In this document: piece by piece, positions 39,274 to 41,657 of the stretch
Position numbering within the stretch: the first letter of the stretch is position 1
Layout: each line of letters begins with the position of its first letter
Assembly (NCBI GenBank): GCA_022600805.1
Contig: JAHZJR010000066.1
Location: 1 to 41,657 of the forward strand
Source: Pseudomonadota bacterium
GTDB lineage: Bacteria; Pseudomonadota; Gammaproteobacteria; PS1; Pseudothioglobaceae
Length of the DNA stretch: 41,657 nt
Direction: 5' to 3'
Position numbers and translations under genes: made by a program
Notes under the pieces: generated by a model
Seen by the model: only the letters and a program-made list of their open reading frames with translations
The model's database searches: none
Told to the model about the DNA's origin: nothing

Positions 39274-39290
39274 TGTTGATTATATCAACA
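39274..39290 (-). promoter_or_regulatory. Palindrome containing the candidate rsxE -10 box
   Basis: TGTTGAT-ATA-ATCAACA is a perfect 17-nt inverted repeat. Read on the minus strand it contains TGATATAAT, an extended -10 promoter element, ending 8 nt before the rsxE ATG. No good -35 is seen. A regulator binding here would cover the promoter. Confidence 0.5.
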
Positions 39291-39327
39291 ACTGTTAGGC
39301 AAAAAAATAGCAAATTTTATGAATCAT

Positions 39328-39358
39328 AAAAAAAGGAGGTAAAAGCCTCCTTTTTTTT
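39328..39358. terminator. Bidirectional terminator after clpB
   Basis: GGAGG and CCTCC flank a TAAAAG loop and are extended by seven A-T pairs on each side. Either strand ends in a T-run. It terminates clpB, which ends 15 nt away, and insulates rsxE. Confidence 0.9.
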
Positions 39359-39373
39359 AATCCTGGTTAACTA

Positions 39374-41657
39374 TTAAGAAAAGGCTATCTCATTATTAGC
39401 GACACTAGCTTTAATGGTTGATCCCGGTAGAAAGTCACCCGCTAGAATTTTTTGCGAGAGTGGATTTTCCAATAATTGTTGAATGGTGCGCTTAAGTGGG
39501 CGAGCACCAAATACTGGATCGTAACCTTGCTCCACAATGATACTCATTGCCTCATCACTTATCTCTAGAGTCAAGTCAAGATCTGCTAATCGAGATTGAA
39601 GGATTTCAACTTGAATTTTAGCGATACCTTTAATTTGGTCTTTGCCCAATGGATTAAAGGTCACAATTTCATCAATACGATTTACAAACTCAGGTCTGAA
39701 GTGTTCACCAACTAATTTGATTAGCTCATTAGACACATCTTTACCCGGGTTTTCTTGAATCAAGTGAGAGCCTAAATTTGAGGTCATTACAATCACGGTA
39801 TTTTTAAAATCAACAGTACGACCTTGGCCGTCGGTTAGGCGGCCATCATCCAATACTTGTAAGAGAATGTTAAACACATCAGGATGCGCCTTTTCCACTT
39901 CATCAAGCAAGATGATTGAATAAGGCTTGCGACGCACTGCTTCGGTTAAAACACCGCCTTGCTCATAACCCACATAGCCTGGAGGTGCACCAATTAAGCG
40001 CGCAACAGAGTGCTTTTCCATAAACTCACTCATATCAACACGCACAATCGCCTGCTCAGTATCAAACAAGAAATCTGCCAATGCTTTAGTGAGTTCAGTT
40101 TTACCTACACCAGTAGGGCCCATAAACATAAATGAGCCATCGGGACGATTAGGATCAGACAAGCCAGCACGAGAGCGGCGAACTGCATCAGCAATAACTT
40201 TAACAGCTTTATCTTGACCAACCAGGCGCTGTTGAATAATAGATTCCATTTGCAGAAGTTTATCTTTCTCACCTTCCATCATTTTATCTACTGGAATACC
40301 TGTCCAACGGGCAACGATTTCAGCAATTTCATCTTCTGTTACCTTATTGCGCAGTAGCGTCATCTCTTCACCATCAGTTGATTCTGCTTGGGTGATTTTA
40401 GCTTCTAATTCTGGGATTTTTCCGTATTGCAATTCACTCATTTTGGCCAGATCATTATTACGATGTGCAGTTTCCAAGTCTGCTTTAGCTTGCTCTAACT
40501 CTTCTTTAAGATGATGTGCGCCTTGCACTTGAGATTTTTCTTTCTTCCAAATCTCCTCAAGATCAGCGTACTCTTTTTCAAGATCTTTAATTACTGAAAC
40601 TAGCTCTTTAAGGCGCTCTTTTGAGGCTTTGTCTTTCTCTTTTTTAAGTGCCATGCGTTCAATTTTAAGCTGCACTAATTTGCGATCAAGTTTGTCCATT
40701 GACTCAGGCTTTGAATCAATCTCCATACGAATTTGTGAGGCTGCCTCATCAATTAGGTCAATCGCCTTATCTGGCAATTGTCTATCAGTAATGTAGCGCG
40801 TAGAGTAGGTAACAGCTGCAATGATTGCGGGGTCAGTCACCTCGACACCATGATGCACTTCGTATTTTTCTTTCAGTCCACGCAAAATGGCAACCGTATC
40901 TTCTTCAGTTGGCTCATCTACTAATACTTTCTGGAATCGGCGCTCCATGGCGGAGTCTTTTTCGATGTACTCACGATATTCATCGAGTGTGGTGGCGCCC
41001 ATACAATGTAGATCACCCCGCGCAAGTGCAGGTTTTAGCATGTTACCAGCATCCATAGAACCCTCGCCTTTGCCAGCACCCATCATGGTGTGAAGCTCGT
41101 CAATAAATAAAATAATTTGACCATTTGCCGCTTCTACTTCTTTGAGTACGGCTTTCATTCTTTCTTCAAATTCACCTTTGTATTTTGCACCAGCAACCAG
41201 TGCCGCCATATCTAGTGACAATAAGCGTTTGCCTTTAATACCTTCTGGCACTTCATTGTTAACAATACGCTGTGCCAAACCTTCAGCGATAGCGGTTTTA
41301 CCCACACCTGGCTCACCAATTAATACTGGGTTGTTTTTAGTACGACGTTGCAATACCTGAATAGCACGGCGAATTTCACCATCACGGCCAATAACAGGAT
41401 CTAGTTTTCCTTGTTCAGCAAGCTCGGTTAAGTCTTGAGTGTATTTGTTTAGGGCGTCTCTTTGAGTTTCTGCGTTTTGTTCGTTCACGGTTTGTCCTCC
41501 TCTAAGGGTTTCGATGGCTTGGGTTAATGCTTGTTCGGTAACGCCAGCGTCTTTTAATAGTTGGGTGGTTGTATCATTACCTTGAATGATCGCCAGTAAA
41601 AACAATTCTGTTGAAAGATAACTGTCACCTTTATCGGTGGCAATTTTTTCAGCAGCA
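39374..41657 (-). CDS. clpB: Chaperone ClpB, 5' end cut by window edge
   Basis: Hexameric disaggregase that works with DnaK. The reading frame stays open to the window edge (upstream residues [19 protein letters not shown]), so the listed TTG start at 41605 is an artefact. About 760 codons are present, and the first 100 or so residues of the N-terminal domain are missing. Visible parts in order: end of N-domain, first ATPase with GEPGVGKT, the coiled-coil middle domain (about 300 residues in, with [17 protein letters not shown]), the second ATPase with GPTGVGKTE, and [11 protein letters not shown] near the C-terminus. Confidence 0.97.
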   Translation of the reverse strand, partial: AAEKIATDKGDSYLSTELFLLAIIQGNDTTTQLLKDAGVTEQALTQAIETLRGGQTVNEQNAETQRDALNKYTQDLTELAEQGKLDPVIGRDGEIRRAIQVLQRRTKNNPVLIGEPGVGKTAIAEGLAQRIVNNEVPEGIKGKRLLSLDMAALVAGAKYKGEFEERMKAVLKEVEAANGQIILFIDELHTMMGAGKGEGSMDAGNMLKPALARGDLHCMGATTLDEYREYIEKDSAMERRFQKVLVDEPTEEDTVAILRGLKEKYEVHHGVEVTDPAIIAAVTYSTRYITDRQLPDKAIDLIDEAASQIRMEIDSKPESMDKLDRKLVQLKIERMALKKEKDKASKERLKELVSVIKDLEKEYADLEEIWKKEKSQVQGAHHLKEELEQAKADLETAHRNNDLAKMSELQYGKIPELEAKITQAESTDGEEMTLLRNKVTEDEIAEIVARWTGIPVDKMMEGEKDKLLQMESIIQQRLVGQDKAVKVIADAVRRSRAGLSDPNRPDGSFMFMGPTGVGKTELTKALADFLFDTEQAIVRVDMSEFMEKHSVARLIGAPPGYVGYEQGGVLTEAVRRKPYSIILLDEVEKAHPDVFNILLQVLDDGRLTDGQGRTVDFKNTVIVMTSNLGSHLIQENPGKDVSNELIKLVGEHFRPEFVNRIDEIVTFNPLGKDQIKGIAKIQVEILQSRLADLDLTLEISDEAMSIIVEQGYDPVFGARPLKRTIQQLLENPLSQKILAGDFLPGSTIKASVANNEIAFS

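Noticed and set aside
41605-41605. Short ClpB isoform starting at the listed ORF start
   Set aside because: The codon is an internal TTG and the frame stays open to the window edge, with residues matching the ClpB N-domain.

Overview
The window reads as a chromosomal segment of an AT-rich sulfur-oxidising gammaproteobacterium. The core genes (tuf, tRNA-Trp, secE, nusG, rplKAJL, rpoBC) are in the standard gammaproteobacterial order. A soxXYZA-soxK thiosulfate-oxidation cluster sits about 1.7 kb downstream of rpoC. Together with the low GC, this suggests the SUP05/Thioglobus group or its mussel and clam symbiont relatives; that placement is inference, since no search was run. I see no insertion sequence, prophage, CRISPR array or obvious recent transfer, and coding density is very high.

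Region 1 (1-13.1 kb, + strand) is the transcription/translation block: tuf, tRNA-Trp, secE, nusG, rplK, rplA, rplJ, rplL, rpoB, rpoC. Its non-coding parts are structured: an L1-type leader before rplK, a long leader before rplJ that ends in a hairpin plus U-run, four hairpins between rplL and rpoB, and a strong terminator after rpoC. Region 2 (13.15-17.1 kb, +) holds trpE and then soxX-soxY-soxZ-soxA-soxK, closed by a strong terminator. The sox genes encode the periplasmic carrier SoxYZ and the cytochrome that loads it (SoxAX with SoxK/SAXB). soxB and soxCD are not in the window.

Region 3 (17.2-25.5 kb) has dnaE (+) converging on ribD-coaBC-comEC (all -). The only gene-free stretch above 300 bp (22914-23257) lies between coaBC and comEC. 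It is very AT-rich and carries two DnaA-box-like 9-mers as an inverted pair. Region 4 (25.55-30.6 kb, +) is a compact run with overlapping or nearly overlapping genes: recA, recX, an unrecognised Cys/His-rich 119-aa protein, an Atm1-type ABC exporter, tgt, and an unrecognised 121-aa protein with a receiver-like layout. The last gene overlaps the 3' end of mrdA tail to tail. Region 5 (30.6-34.8 kb, -) is the rod-shape operon mreB-mreC-mreD-mrdA.

Region 6 (34.9-37.2 kb, +) holds a class I fumarase, the RNase P RNA (rnpB), a 62-nt imperfect palindrome and a small predicted secreted protein. Region 7 (37.2-41.66 kb, -) holds clpB (5' end cut by the window edge), a bidirectional terminator, and an rsxE/rnfE-rhodanese-prmC operon.

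Most of the window is ordinary housekeeping content. I did not find a clear new multi-gene system. The best leads are the Cys/His-rich protein coupled to the Atm1-type exporter, the inverted DnaA-box pair, the possible transcription attenuator before rplJ, the lone rsxE with a -10 inside a palindrome, and a recurring arrangement in which the -10 box lies only 6-8 nt before the start codon, suggesting leaderless mRNAs.
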